Shown piece by piece: positions 47,695 through 59,298 of a stretch of 64,000 bases of DNA. The translations under genes were made by a program, and so were the position numbers. The stretch's first letter is position 1; each line of letters begins with the position of its first letter. The notes below the pieces were generated by a model, which saw only the letters and a program-made list of their open reading frames with translations, made no database searches and was not told the DNA's origin. Source of the DNA: M0108 sp963841065 (GTDB lineage Bacteria; Pseudomonadota; Gammaproteobacteria; Chromatiales; Chromatiaceae); NCBI GenBank assembly GCA_963841065.1, contig CAWJBI010000039.1, positions 1 to 64,000 on the forward strand, in the 5' to 3' direction.

Positions 47695-49098
47695 CTAGAA
47701 AATGTCGGCGTTGATTAGCAGGTGGACATAGATGCTGGCGGCATAGCCCAGGGCAATCGCCGGCGTCCACTTGAGGTGGCTGAAGAAGGTGTACATACCC
47801 TTCGATTGACCCATGAGGGCGACACCGGCGGCGGAGCCGATGGAGAGCATGCTGCCGCCTACTCCCGCCGTCAGGGTCACTAGGAGCCATTGGCCGTCGG
47901 ACATGTCGGGGGCCATGTTCAGCACCGCGAACATCACCGGGATGTTGTCGACGAAGGCGGAGAGGATGCCGATCAGGACATTCGCCGTCGTCGGGCCCAT
48001 ATCGACATAGACGAGCTGCGACACCATGGCCAGATAGCCGATAAAACCCAGCCCCCCCACGCACAGCACCACGCCATAGAAAAACATCAGCGTGTCCCAC
48101 TCGGCGCGGGCCAACTTGCGGTAGATGTCAAAGGGCAAGGGGTCTTCCAGATTCTCGTCGCGGAACTGGGTCTTCTCGCCGGTCTTCTTGAGAAAGTAGG
48201 CAAAGAGCTTGAGGTAGGCCAGGCCGGTCATCATGCCCAGCACCGGCGGCAGGTGCAGGAAGTTGTGGAAGCTCACCGCCGTGACGATGGTCAGGAAGAA
48301 CAGAAACATGGCGCGCTTGGCCCCGCGCCGCATATGAGCTGGGTCGTCCCGGGGCCTGGGTACCTCGGCGGGTACGGCGAAGTGCATGATGGCCGCCGGG
48401 ATGACGAAGTTGACCACGGAGGGAATAAAGAGCTGGAAGAAGCCCCAGAAGTCGATGAGGCCCTTCTGCCAGACCATCAGGGTGGTGATGTCCCCAAAGG
48501 GGCAGAAGGCGCCGCCAGCATTGGCGGCCACCACCAGGTTGATGAAGGCCAGGACAACGAACCTGGGACTGTCGGTCCCCACCGACAGGATCACCGCTGA
48601 CATCAGCAGGGCCGTGGTCAGATTATCCAGCACCGACGACATGAAGAAGGCGAGGATGCCGGTCAGCCAAAAGAGCTGCCGGTAGCCGTAGCCACGCCCG
48701 ACCAGCCAGGAGCGCAGGGCCTCGAAGACGTTGCGCTCGTCCATGACGTTGACATAGGTCATGGCCACCAGCAGGAAGAGGAAGAGCTCCCCGTATTCCA
48801 TGATGTTGTGGCGGACCGCTTGCTCGGCCTCCGCGGGCAGGCCGTGCTGGACATAAACGGAGGCGATCAGGGCCCAGATGATGCCGGCGGCGAGGATGAC
48901 CGGCTTGGACTTGCGGAGATGGGTGAATTCCTCCGCCATGACAAATAGATAGGCTATTACGAAGAGCAGGATACTGACGTACCCGACCCAGTGGTTCGTC
49001 AAGTCCAGGTGATTGGAGGATTCCGCCGCGGCGGCAAGCCCGGGGGCGAGCAGCGCGGCGGCAGGCAGGATGAGGCGCGTGGGTGCGTGGATCGTCAT
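47695..49098 (-). CDS. nhaD: NhaD-type Na+/H+ antiporter
   Basis: A 467-residue membrane protein with a cleavable-looking N-terminal segment (LILPAAALLAPGLAAAAESS) and about twelve more helices. Features of NhaD: GELFLFLLVAMTYVNVMDER, SVLDNLTTALLMSAVILSVG, AANAGGAFCPFGDITTLMVW and FVDNIPVMFAVLNMAP. The ATG at 49098 is preferred over a TTG at 49110. It works in sodium and pH homeostasis and is logically linked to Na+ or H+ cycling by Rnf. Confidence 0.9.
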   Translation of the reverse strand: MTIHAPTRLILPAAALLAPGLAAAAESSNHLDLTNHWVGYVSILLFVIAYLFVMAEEFTHLRKSKPVILAAGIIWALIASVYVQHGLPAEAEQAVRHNIMEYGELFLFLLVAMTYVNVMDERNVFEALRSWLVGRGYGYRQLFWLTGILAFFMSSVLDNLTTALLMSAVILSVGTDSPRFVVLAFINLVVAANAGGAFCPFGDITTLMVWQKGLIDFWGFFQLFIPSVVNFVIPAAIMHFAVPAEVPRPRDDPAHMRRGAKRAMFLFFLTIVTAVSFHNFLHLPPVLGMMTGLAYLKLFAYFLKKTGEKTQFRDENLEDPLPFDIYRKLARAEWDTLMFFYGVVLCVGGLGFIGYLAMVSQLVYVDMGPTTANVLIGILSAFVDNIPVMFAVLNMAPDMSDGQWLLVTLTAGVGGSMLSIGSAAGVALMGQSKGMYTFFSHLKWTPAIALGYAASIYVHLLINADIF

Positions 49099-49250
49099 AT
49101 CAACTCTCAAGCATAGGTGGGAGGTTTAATAGCCCGCGGGGCACCGGATCTTGAATCCGGCGGCACACACCAGGCCACCCTGATGTGGAAAGGGCCCCGG
49201 CGGACGCACGCGCCCCCCGAGACCCTCCTTCCTCGTCCAGGTCAGCTAGC

Positions 49251-50751
49251 TTAACGCCTGGGCGGGGTTTCCTCCGACTGCTCGAAGTAGCCGTAGATGT
49301 AACCCAGTTGCTGGGAGAGATTTTTGTTGAAGGGTTTGTTGACCTTGATGTTCTCCAACTTCTTCCAATCCGGTGTCAGACTCGACAGGGCATCGTAGAG
49401 CTGCCAGCGGTGCTGGAACTCTTGCCCGTCAATTGTTCCAGGGCCTTGACCTGCTCCGTTGAAAGGTAGGCGCGGTCCAGCTTCGGGAACTTGTCGGCAT
49501 CGATGCGAATGTTATGGATCTCGGCGGCGCTGATGACCTTTTCCTCCTGATCCCGGGGGAGTTGGACAACCTCGCGGAGCCGGTCACGGAAGCGCAACCC
49601 GCCTATCAGTTCCCGGTCCTTCAGGGGCGCCAATTCGGCTACCGGCAGGCCTTCCTGCTCCAGGTGGACCATAACGGGCGCGCTCACCTCATAACGCACC
49701 TCGTGATAGACCGTCTGGTTGAAGACGTTCTGCAGGATGAAGAGGCTGACAAAACAGAGGACGGCGGAGATGATGGGGGTGGTGACCCAGCCCGAGGCGA
49801 TACTGCCCAAGGCGCCCCAGCGGATGCCCTTGCCGCCGTTGAGGAGCCCGATGCCGATGACCGCGCCCACCACGGCCTGGGAGCTGGAGACCGGGATCAG
49901 CGGATGGTCGGCAGACCCTGGCTGGCGAGCAAGTGCTCCAGGGCGATGGAGGAGAAGAGGAAGAGCACGATGGACTGGGCAACGACCACGACCCAGGCCG
50001 CCACCGGCGACAGGGGCATGAGGCCATCCCCGACCATCATCATGACGCCCTTGGAGTAGGTGAAGACACCCGCCGCGATGGCGACGGCACCCACCAGGAA
50101 GAGCTGATCCACGGAGGTGAAGGTGACGCCGCCGACGGTGAAGTCGATAAAGGGCGAGGAACTGACGAACACGCCCATGACGTTGCCGATGTTGTTGGCA
50201 CCCAGGGTGTAGGAGCCGAAGGCGCCCGCGACGATGAGGCCGAGTCGGGTGTAACCGTCCAGACGCAGTAGGTGCAGACCGGGAGACTGCTGATCACCCA
50301 TGACCGTCAACTTATAGAGCGGCGGCCCCAAGATGGCCGCCAATACCGGGCTGGCGATCCAGGTGGACATGATGGTGGTCAGGGCGGAGAGGTCGGTGAT
50401 GGAGCCGCTGAACCAGTTCCAGCCAATGATGGCGCCGACGACGGCATGGGTGGTTGAAACCGGGAGCCGGGCGACGGTCATCCAGTAAACGGTGAGCGCC
50501 GCGGAGAAGGCGGCCATGAAGGCCCCGGGCAGGGCGTTGAGGGTTCCCAGCTCGCCCAGACCATGGGCGGCGCCGGCGCCACTGAAGACGGCGCCCAGGA
50601 TGATGAAGACACTGCAAATGATGGCCGCCGTCGTGAAGCGGATCATGCGGCTGCCGACCGCCGTGCCAAAGACATTGGCAGCGTCGTTGGCGCCCAGCGA
50701 CCAGCCTAGAAAGAGGCCGCTGGAAAGAAAAATGAGGATGGCGATATCCAT
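49251..50751 (-). CDS. Second PiT-family phosphate transporter (two suspected indels)
   Basis: Starts MDIAILIFLSSGLFLGWSLG with ANDAANVFGTAVGSRMI, the PiT N-terminal signature. The second signature half lies at SYTLGANNIGNVMGVF and PVSSSQAVVGAVIGIG. Frame shifts near 49895 and 49430; the true C-terminus (FQHRWQLYDALSSLTPDWKK, then FNKNLSQQLGYIYGYFEQSE) ends at the TAA at 49253-49251. Corrected length is about 500 residues, because a soluble domain of about 130 residues follows the last helices (HEVRYEVSAPVMVHLEQEGL). It shares a strand with the DUF47 gene upstream. Preference for phosphate or another oxyanion is not known. Confidence 0.85.
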
Positions 50752-50822
50752 CTGTGTCCCTCGCTAACGTCTAGGGTTCACCGCCAGATAGCCCCAGGGG
50801 GTCTGGCGGCAGCCAAAATCCC

Positions 50823-51481
50823 TTACAGGGCGCGTTTGATGGAATAGATGGCGAGCCAGTCGCCGACGTCCTCGGCCTCGTCCGCCAGGTGGTCGATTTT
50901 GTCCACGAAGTAACGCAGGTGCATCTTGTGGTCGAGCCCAAGGTCGAGGCGAAGATGGCGCGCTTGAGGCTGGTGGCGATCTGGTCGCACTCCTCCTCGT
51001 GGAAGGACACCTTTCCGAGGTGATCGCGCACGGCCGAGATGTTACGAAAGAAGGCCCGGGCAGCCAGGACCGCCGACTCGATGGTCTTGACCGCGGTGCT
51101 GGCGAGGAGCTTGAAGTCCGCGTCGTAGGCATCGTCGATGGCCGGCTTCTCTACGGTAATGGCCAGGAAGATGTCCTCGACCAGCCCCAGGAGGAAATTG
51201 ACATCCTCCAGGAGGCTCAGCACGTCGGCGCGGAAATCCGGGATCAGCATTTCGGTGTAGAGCTGGGTCTCGATGGCAAGGCGCAGCCGGTGGCCCTCGG
51301 CTTCCGTGGCCCGCATTTGCGCCACCTGCTCGGTCAGGCGTTCCGTGGTCGCGCCATCGACATAGCTGGCGATGCCCTGCTCGAAGCGCAGGCCCCCTTC
51401 GGAAACCTTGTCGAGGAAGTTGTCGATCATGACCTCCATGGCCTTGGTTTTGCCAAAGAGGGCGAGTTTGGGTTCTTTCAT
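50823..51481 (-). CDS. Second DUF47 / PhoU-like protein (one suspected indel)
   Basis: A 219-residue helical protein beginning MKEPKLALFGKTKAMEVMID. Blocks FEQGIASYVDGATTERLTEQ, ATEAEGHRLRLAIETQLYTE and SFHEEECDQIATSLKRAIFA fit DUF47. A shift near 50935 is needed to reach DKIDHLADEAEDVGDWLAIY and SIKRAL-stop at 50823. It precedes the second PiT gene by 71 bp, so each PiT here has its own DUF47 partner. The two DUF47 proteins are only distantly alike. Confidence 0.85.
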
Positions 51482-51891
51482 GACTATTACCCTAGTGCGG
51501 TGGAATAAGGAAAACCGGCGTCAGCATGGGGCTGGCCGGTGGTGGAAGTGGAGATCGTAACCAGGTGGGGGTCGGTTCGTTATCCGGCCCGGTGGGCAAG
51601 GCGCCACCCCAAGGGTTTCTGGGGATGCCTTGGGGCCAGCCCAGACTGGAGGAGCCGGCACCAATAAAAGGTTTAGGGAGGGCCCTGGTAAGGGCCGCGA
51701 CCTCATCTTAAAGATATAATGCAGGTATCGTGCCTAGATTGGTATTGGGATTATATTTAATTAATATCAATTGGTTGGATTGTATTTATGGTTTGGCTGC
51801 GGCGGCTGTCGGGGTGCAATCCGCACTGCTGCAGCTTACCAGAAGACGGTAAACAAATTGTAATAATTACAAGGTGATCGTGAGATATCCG

Positions 51892-51931
51892 CCCCCGCTG
51901 GGGTGCAGCAAAAGCTGCACCCCAGCGGGGG
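51892..51931. repeat. Perfect 18-bp-stem hairpin in the 51482-51989 gap
   Basis: CCCCCGCTGGGGTGCAGC, loop AAAA, then its exact complement. It is the largest inverted repeat noticed in the window. There is no T-run on either strand, so it is not a classical terminator. The centre GTGCAGC-AAAA-GCTGCAC is related to the palindromes at 45495 and 54495. The rest of the 508-bp gap has no gene. The gap lies between the SulP gene and the divergently placed DUF47/PiT unit. Confidence 0.7.
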
Positions 51932-51989
51932 AGCGATGCTGCCCCCGTATCCCCGGAAGGGCGACTAAGCCCCGCCCTGTGGCGGTGGC

Positions 51990-54220
51990 TCAGTACTCCT
52001 GGAGCATGGTCAGTTCGTTCTCCGCCTGACGGAGGCGGAGGGCCAGGGTGCGGGCCAGGCCTTGCATCATGCCGAAGCCCAGCCGTTTGTGTTCTTCCGC
52101 CAACTGTTCGAAGTTTTTGCGCGACAGGGCGTAGAGGATGGTGTCCGTCAGGGCTACCGCATCATTGGTGCGTGGCCGATCATCCAGGAAGGACAGGCCA
52201 CCAAAAAAGTCCCCGCGCCCGAAGGTGGCAATGTGGCGGCTATGCCCCGCCCCGACCGGCGCGAAGAGACGCACGGCTCCTCGCCGGATCCAGTAAATCT
52301 CGTCGCCTTCGGAACCCGTGTTGAAAATGGTCTCGCCGGCCTTATAGGAGCGCTCCTCCAGGCGCGCCTCCAGGTCCTGGAGGGTTTCATCCTTCCGTTG
52401 GCTAAAGACTTCCATGGCCTGTAACTGGAGGGGCGGCTCCTCCTCCTCCAGAACATCCAGGGGCGCTTCCCGCTCACCCAGGAGACGGTCCTCGACCCAT
52501 TCGATCGGCGTTATCCAGGGTTGGGAAGACGCGGATCGCTGTTTCGTCGGGGATGATGACGGCGGTCTGTTCGAGAAATTCCCGCAGGTTGCGACCGTTA
52601 GGCAGCATTTCGGGAATTCCGGAGAGTATGAGCAGGGCGCCCTTTTCCGCCATGCCCTCGCGCACGATGCCGAGCAGATGGGCGGCGGTAACGTCCATGG
52701 ATTGGACGCGTCGGAGGTCGAGGATCATGAATTGGCGCTTGCCGAACTCGGGCTCGAGTTGCGAATAGAGTTGCTGAGAGGTGCCAAAAAAGAGACTGCC
52801 CTGGAGTTCGAAGATGACGGCTTGGTCCCCCTTTTTATCGATAATTTCCGTTTCCGCCTCCGTGCGGTTCCAGGTGGACGACATCTGATTGACGTAAACC
52901 TTGTGACGAACGACGGCGCCACCGATCTGCTCGCGCACAAAGAGCAGGATGGCCAGGGCGACGCCCGTGGCGGAGGCGGCGATCAGACCGATGGTGAGGG
53001 CGACAATGACGACGGCCAGGACGACCACGAAATCGAAGACGGTCGCCCGAGACTGGATGAAGTGCAGGGGTTCGCGATCGATCATGCGCAGGCCGACGAC
53101 GATCAGGATGCCCGCCAGGGCGGCCACCGGGATCCAGGCCAGGAAGGAGCCGAGCAGCAGGGCGGCGACGAGGGCGAAGACCCCTTCGAGGATGCCCGAA
53201 ATCCGGGTGCGGCCCCCGCTGTTCAGGTTGACCAGGGTGGGACCCATGGCCCCAGCGCCGGGGACGCCGCCTATGGACGAGGAGCAGATGTTGGCGACCC
53301 CTTGAGCGATCAGTTCGCGGTTGGAGTCGTGGCGGCTACGGGTGATTTGATCGACCACCACGCAGGTCTTCAGGGTGTCGATGGAGAGCAGCACGGCCAG
53401 GGTCAGGGCATTGCCAAAGAGACCGGCCACCTGCCCCAGGCGCAGATCACCGATATCCCGCCATTGGCCGGAAATGGCGGCAAGAAAGCCCTCCTGCTGG
53501 GCACCCATGGGACCTATGACCAGGGGGTTGCCCTCGGTCTGCCAGAGGGTCGGGTCCACCATCAGCGCCAGACCAAAGTAGGTCAGCAGGCCGGCGAGGA
53601 TGCCGATGATGGTGCCGGGTATCAGCTTCGTCAGCTGGGGACCGACGAAGGTGAAAAAGATGGTGGCCCCCCCGACGGCGACGGCGCGCCAGTCCCAGGC
53701 CGCGGGTGTCACCAGGATTTCCCACCAGTGACTGCCGGGAGCGCCGAGGAATTTCGGGATCTGGCTACCCAGGATGATGAGTCCGACGCCGGACATGTAG
53801 CCGCTGACCACCGGATAGGGGATGAACTTGATCAGGCGGCCGATGCCCACCACGCCGAGCATGATCTGGCCGAGGCCGGCGATGACGCCCAAGAGGATGA
53901 GCAGGAGGATGATGGCGTCGGTCTGCACGCCCTGGTGGGTCATCTCGATGGCAAAGGCGGCCAGCACGGCGGCGGCTGGCGCGCAGGGCGTGGTGATGAG
54001 GCGATCGGTGCCCGCCTAGGGTCGGGGCGACGAGGCCGAGCACCGTGGCCCCGATGATGCCGGCCATGGCGCCCAGGGAGGCGTAGCTTGGCCCGATGGC
54101 GGCATAGATGGTGACGCCGAAGGCGATCGAGGACGGGAGCACCACCAGCATGGCCGCCAGGCCACCCCAGAAGTCTCCCATGTCAGGTTTAAAGCCTTTG
54201 GCAAAGGCGGTTGCGATCAT
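51990..54220 (-). CDS. SulP anion transporter fused to STAS and cyclic-nucleotide-binding domains (suspected indels)
   Basis: One gene of about 740 residues read leftward from 54220 (MIATAFAKGFKPDMGDFWGG). SulP membrane domain to about residue 430: PSSIAFGVTIYAAIGPSYAS, ILGSQIPKFLGAPGSHWWEI, GVANICSSSIGGVPGAGAMG. STAS domain about 450-570: QAVIFELQGSLFFGTSQQLY, ILDLRRVQSMDVTAAHLLGI. Then a cNMP-binding domain: SYKAGETIFNTGSEGDEIYW, GRGDFFGGLSFLDDRPRTND. Frame shifts lie near 54010 and 52512; at the latter, removing one G gives NAIEWVEDRLLGEREAPLDV, which runs directly into the cNMP domain, so the last 141 codons are not a separate gene. Substrate may be sulfate or bicarbonate. Confidence 0.8.
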
Positions 54221-54651
54221 GCGCGAGTCTCCGGTTATGAGGTCTTGATATCGAGACGCCAGGCCTGGTTTCCCTGGAGGGAATCTAGGGAGGCGGCGAA
54301 AAGTGAGGATATAGCAAATTCCGTGCCCGACTTTCGAGTTGGGTATATTCCTCGATAAATCGGCAACTAAGCAAGGTGCATCCCTGGAGTTCCAGCCGCT
54401 TCCGTGCTCGGCAGGGTTTGAACAGTTTGTGGCTTGCGGATGAAAAGCTGAATTATTACAGATGGGTTTAGTCAGGTGGCACCCCTATCGGCTATGCAGC
54501 ATTTGCTGCAACCCTGACGGCATGAGGCCGGAGGGGGAGACTCACTATTCCCGGTGCATGACCTGCTAGGCGGCGATTGAGGGACTGGCGGCTGATGCCG
54601 AGCAGCAGGACGGGGGGCACCTGTCAGCCGCGACATCGCGGGCCGAGATCC
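54221..54651. other. Gene-free stretch upstream of the SulP gene
   Basis: No supported gene. It contains the palindrome TGCAGCA-TT-TGCTGCA at 54495-54510, similar to those at 45495 and 51903. It should carry the promoter of the SulP fusion, but I could not identify one with confidence. Confidence 0.45.
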
Positions 54652-56394
54652 TCAGGCCGCCGCAGTCCGCCCCCGGCTTTTGGTGAGCTTCAGGCCAACC
54701 TTGAGGACCCGGTTGCCGTCGGTGCGGCGAACCACCAGTTGCACATGCTGCAGATCCAGGCGGTCGCCCACCACGACCTGGGTATCCAGGCGGTGGCGCA
54801 GGAAGGCGTCCAGGGTCAGGTCCCGCTCCTGGTCCCTGACCGCCAGGCCGTAGGCGGCGGCGACGTCGCCGAGCCGGGCCTCGCCGTTGAGGACGAATTC
54901 ACCGAAGAAGGCCTGGTCCGAGAGGTGATCGGGGGTCTCCACCGGGGCCAGGAGCCAGTCCAGGGCCTCCCGTTCCGCCGGGTCAACGATAAGCAGGAGT
55001 TGGTCGCCGGCGCGCAGGTCCTGCCAGTCGATCTGGTCGAGCAGTTCCCGCTGGCGCAACTGGGCGACGGGGCGGGCGGAGGGCGGCAGGCGGGGGAAGG
55101 GGCGGCGCGCGGCCACCAGGGGGCTGCTGGCCGCCAGTTCGTAGCCCACCAGTTCCAGTTCGCGCTCGCCGGGCAGATCGATCTCCAGGCGTTCCACCTT
55201 CTGGGTGCGGGGCGGCAGTTCCAGCCCCAGCCAGCGCGCCAGCAGGGGGATGGTCCAGCCCTGGCCGATCAGGGATAGCGAGCACCACGAAAAAGACGAT
55301 ATTGAAATAGACATGGGCCTGTTCCATCCCCGCCAGCAGGGGGAAGAGGGCGAGGACGATGGGCACGGAGCCGCGCAGCCCGACCCAGCCGATGAAGACC
55401 TGTCCCGCCAGGGAAAGCCAAAGGGCAGGAGACAGAGCCAGACCGCGAGCGGCCGGGCGATGAAGCTGAGGAGGGCGGCGAAGAGCAGGGCGTCCATGGC
55501 CACCGGCAGGAGTTCCGAGGGCGTCACCAGCAGGCCCAGGATCAGGAACATACCGATCTGCGCAGCCGGGCCAGGCCCGTCGTGAAAGCGGCCGATATGG
55601 CGTCGGCCCTTGAGGGGGCGGTTGCCGACCACCAGGCCGGCCAGGTAGATGGCCAGGAAGCCGCTGCCGTCGAGGATGGCCGGCCAGGCCGAAGAGGCTC
55701 AAGCCCATGCTCAGCACGGCGATGGGGTGCAGCCTGGCGGCAGATCGAGGTGGTTGATCAGCCAGACGCTGGCATACACCCCCGAGCACTCCGATGAGGG
55801 CGCCGAGTCCCATCTGCTGGACGAAGGCCAGGACCAGGGTCGTCCCGAGGTTGTCCTGGGGGCGAGGATCAACTCCATCAGGACCAGGGTGAGAAAGATC
55901 GCCATGGGGTCGTTGCTGCCGGACTCGATCTCCAGGGTGGCCTTGACCCGCTCCTTGAGCTCCAGGCCCCGGGAGCGCAGCAGGGAAAAGACCGCGGCGG
56001 CGTCGGTGGAGCCGACGATGGCGGCGAGGAGTAGACCCTCCAGCAGGCTCAGGCCGAGGAGTTGGGTCGCGAAGAGGCCGCTGAGGGCAGAGGTGAGGAG
56101 GACGCCGAGGGTCGCCAGCCCCAGGGCCGGTTTGAGGCCAACGCGAAAGCTCTGCGCCGAGGTGGCCATGCCGCCGTCGAAGAGGATGATCGCCAGGGCC
56201 AGGCTGCCAACGAGATGGGTGACCTGGACGTCGTCGAAATGGATGTCGCCTGGCCCTTCCTCCGCCAGCAGCATGCCGATGATGAGGAAGACCAGCAGCA
56301 CCGGCATGCCGAGGCGTTGGCCCACCAGGCTGGCGAGGATGCTGACCAGGAAGGCCAGGGCGGCGATGAGGATGAGTTCGTTGGTCAGGTCCAT
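54652..56394 (-). pseudogene. CPA1-family K+/H+ or Na+/H+ antiporter (NhaP2-like), several frameshifts
   Basis: Starts MDLTNELILIAALAFLVSIL at 56394. The first 200 residues are intact (LVGSLALAIILFDGGMATSA; AAIVGSTDAAAVFSLLRSRG, with the D-A core; LEIESGSNDPMAIFLTLVLM, with the N-D ion site). Later parts lie in changing frames: LAFVQQMGLGALIGVLGGVC, QVFIGWVGLRGSVPIVLALF, then the soluble TrkA-C-type tail (LEIDLPGERELELVGYELAA; DLRAGDQLLLIVDPAEREAL) ending at 54652. Shifts fall near 55860, 55735, 55690, 55560, 55430 and 55275. The rebuilt length is about 580 residues, like NhaP2/CvrA. I suspect sequence errors. Confidence 0.8.
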
Positions 56395-56538
56395 GGGTAT
56401 GACGCTTCTCGCGAACGAGCTCCACCCGTGGGCGGGCTTGAAAAGACGGCCTGAGCTACTCTGCCCTGGCCAGGCTCGGGGTGGCCGCGGCGAGATGATA
56501 AGGGGCGGCGGGATGGCCTCGCCGCCGCCTAACCGGGC

Positions 56539-57150
56539 CTAGTCCGGCAGGGTCACCGGTGTCACGAAGTCCGCCGGCTTGACGGCGAGCAGGGCGCACC
56601 GGAGCTGGGCGAGGATGGCCTCGGCGGTATTGCCGATGATAACGCCCGGGATGCCGACGCGGCCGACGGTGCCCATCATCACCGAATCGAAATTCAGTCG
56701 GGCCGCCAGGGCCGGGATCGTCTCCCCTGCGGTGCCCTGGAGGAGGTGGAGGCGCGGCGTCAGGTAATCGTAGGTCTCGGCGCCGATCCAGCGCCGCAGT
56801 TGCCGCGCCAGACGTTCAAAGCCCTCCTGATGGCGCAGATGCTCCTTCTTCACCTGGTCGGCGATGACCCCGGCATCCAGGGCATCCCCGGCGTCATTCC
56901 AGAGGCGCATTATCTCCGGCGACAGGGGTTCCCAACTGTGGACCAGGTGCAGGTCGGCGAAGTCGGAGAGGGCCAGGGAACAGGCCAGCATCAGGATCTG
57001 CCGGTTCAGGGCCAGGGACTCCTCGGTCTCCGTCCGCCAGGGGTCGAAATCCACCGCCGCCAGGATGCGGCGGTAGTTGTCCTTGTCCTGGGGTGACATG
57101 ACCCAGACCGGGCAGGGGCACTTGCGCAGCAGTTGCCGTTGCACACGAAA
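56539..57150 (-). pseudogene. Universal stress protein (UspE-like), N-terminus lost to an insertion
   Basis: The remaining 200 codons are one and a half Usp domains. RQLLRKCPCPVWVMSPQDKD is the end of the first domain. The second domain follows (RRILAAVDFDPWRTETEESL; MMGTVGRVGIPGVIIGNTAE with the ATP-binding G-x2-G-x9-G-S/N pattern; ILAQLRCALLAVKP). The normal start and roughly the first 100 residues are missing. Sequence upstream of about 57150 belongs to a transposase on the other strand. Confidence 0.75.
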
Positions 57151-57167
57151 TAGCCCCTCGCCCAAAA

Positions 57168-57838
57168 ATGTTGACCCCAGTAGCGCTGCTTCAGGTGCGG
57201 AAACTCTTCAAACAGGTAACTGGCCGAGCGACCCTTGATACGCCTCATGATCTCGCTCGAGGTACCACGCCGCTGGCGCGGCTGCGGCACCGCGAGCGCT
57301 GGCGGGAGTATGCCCAGGCCCTCATCGACGGGGACACGGTGCGCGCAGCGGCGCGCCGCTGCGGTGTGCACAAGAACACCTCGTTTCGCTGGCGACACCG
57401 GTTTCTTACGCTCCCGGCCGAGGTCAAGCCGTCACACCTGCACGGTATCGTGGAAGCCGACGAGACCTACTTCCTCGAATCCCACAAGGGGGAGCGCGAT
57501 CTGTCGCGCCCACCGCGTAAGCGCGGGGGTACCGCCCACAACGCGGCCTGTCCGACGAGCAGATCCCCGTGCTGGTCGTGCGCGACCGCAGCGCGACCAC
57601 CACCGACGCGGTTCTGCCAAAGGCCAACACCGCGGCGGTGACCGCCGTGCTCGGGCCCGTCGTGGATCCGGATGCGGTGCTGTGCTCCGACAGCGCCGCC
57701 GTCTACCGCTGCTTTGCCGAGGCCGCCCACATCGCCCATACCGCCGTCAACCTCAGCGCCGGCATCCGCGTGATCGACCACGCCTTCCACATCCAGAACG
57801 TCAACGCCTACCAATCTGAAACACCCGAGCGCGGCTAG
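57168..57838 (+). pseudogene. IS1595-family (ISXO2-like) transposase, truncated and frameshifted
   Basis: The segments are RCGVHKNTSFRWRHRFLTLP (zinc/HTH region), HLHGIVEADETYFLESHKGE (first catalytic Asp/Glu with the E-x-D-E-T-Y motif), then LSDEQIPVLVVRDRSATTTD after a shift near 57540, and CSDSAAVYRCFAEAAHIAHT and HIQNVNAYQS. The D-E-T and the late H-I-Q-N-V-N-A motifs are typical of ISXO2-like transposases. The C-terminal about 60 residues are missing after 57812, and no terminal inverted repeats are evident. Its left junction cuts the Usp gene. Confidence 0.75.
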
Positions 57839-58083
57839 TTCCGTCAAGCGGTACTTGTGACGATGAGCACAAACAATTCGAAAACCGACAGCCTTCACCT
57901 CCCTTTTCGGCTGAGAGGGGGGTAAGGTTCTTGGCCGGGTTTGGTCTGGTGGCTTGGCTTTCGGATCTCATGCCGAAAAATATAATAAATATCAATAAAA
58001 TAAGGAATTATTCGATTGTGCTATGATTTTGGGGACCGGGTAAGGTGCCGCCTACGAATACCTGATCTCATGGGGAGAAGCTT

Positions 58084-59298
<1,215 letters not shown>

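Noticed and set aside
51892..51931. Rho-independent terminator
   Set aside because: The stem is perfect but no T-run follows on either strand.
52414..54057. A 547-codon + strand Asp/Gly/His-rich ORF
   Set aside because: Antisense of the SulP gene; composition is typical of a complementary-strand artefact.
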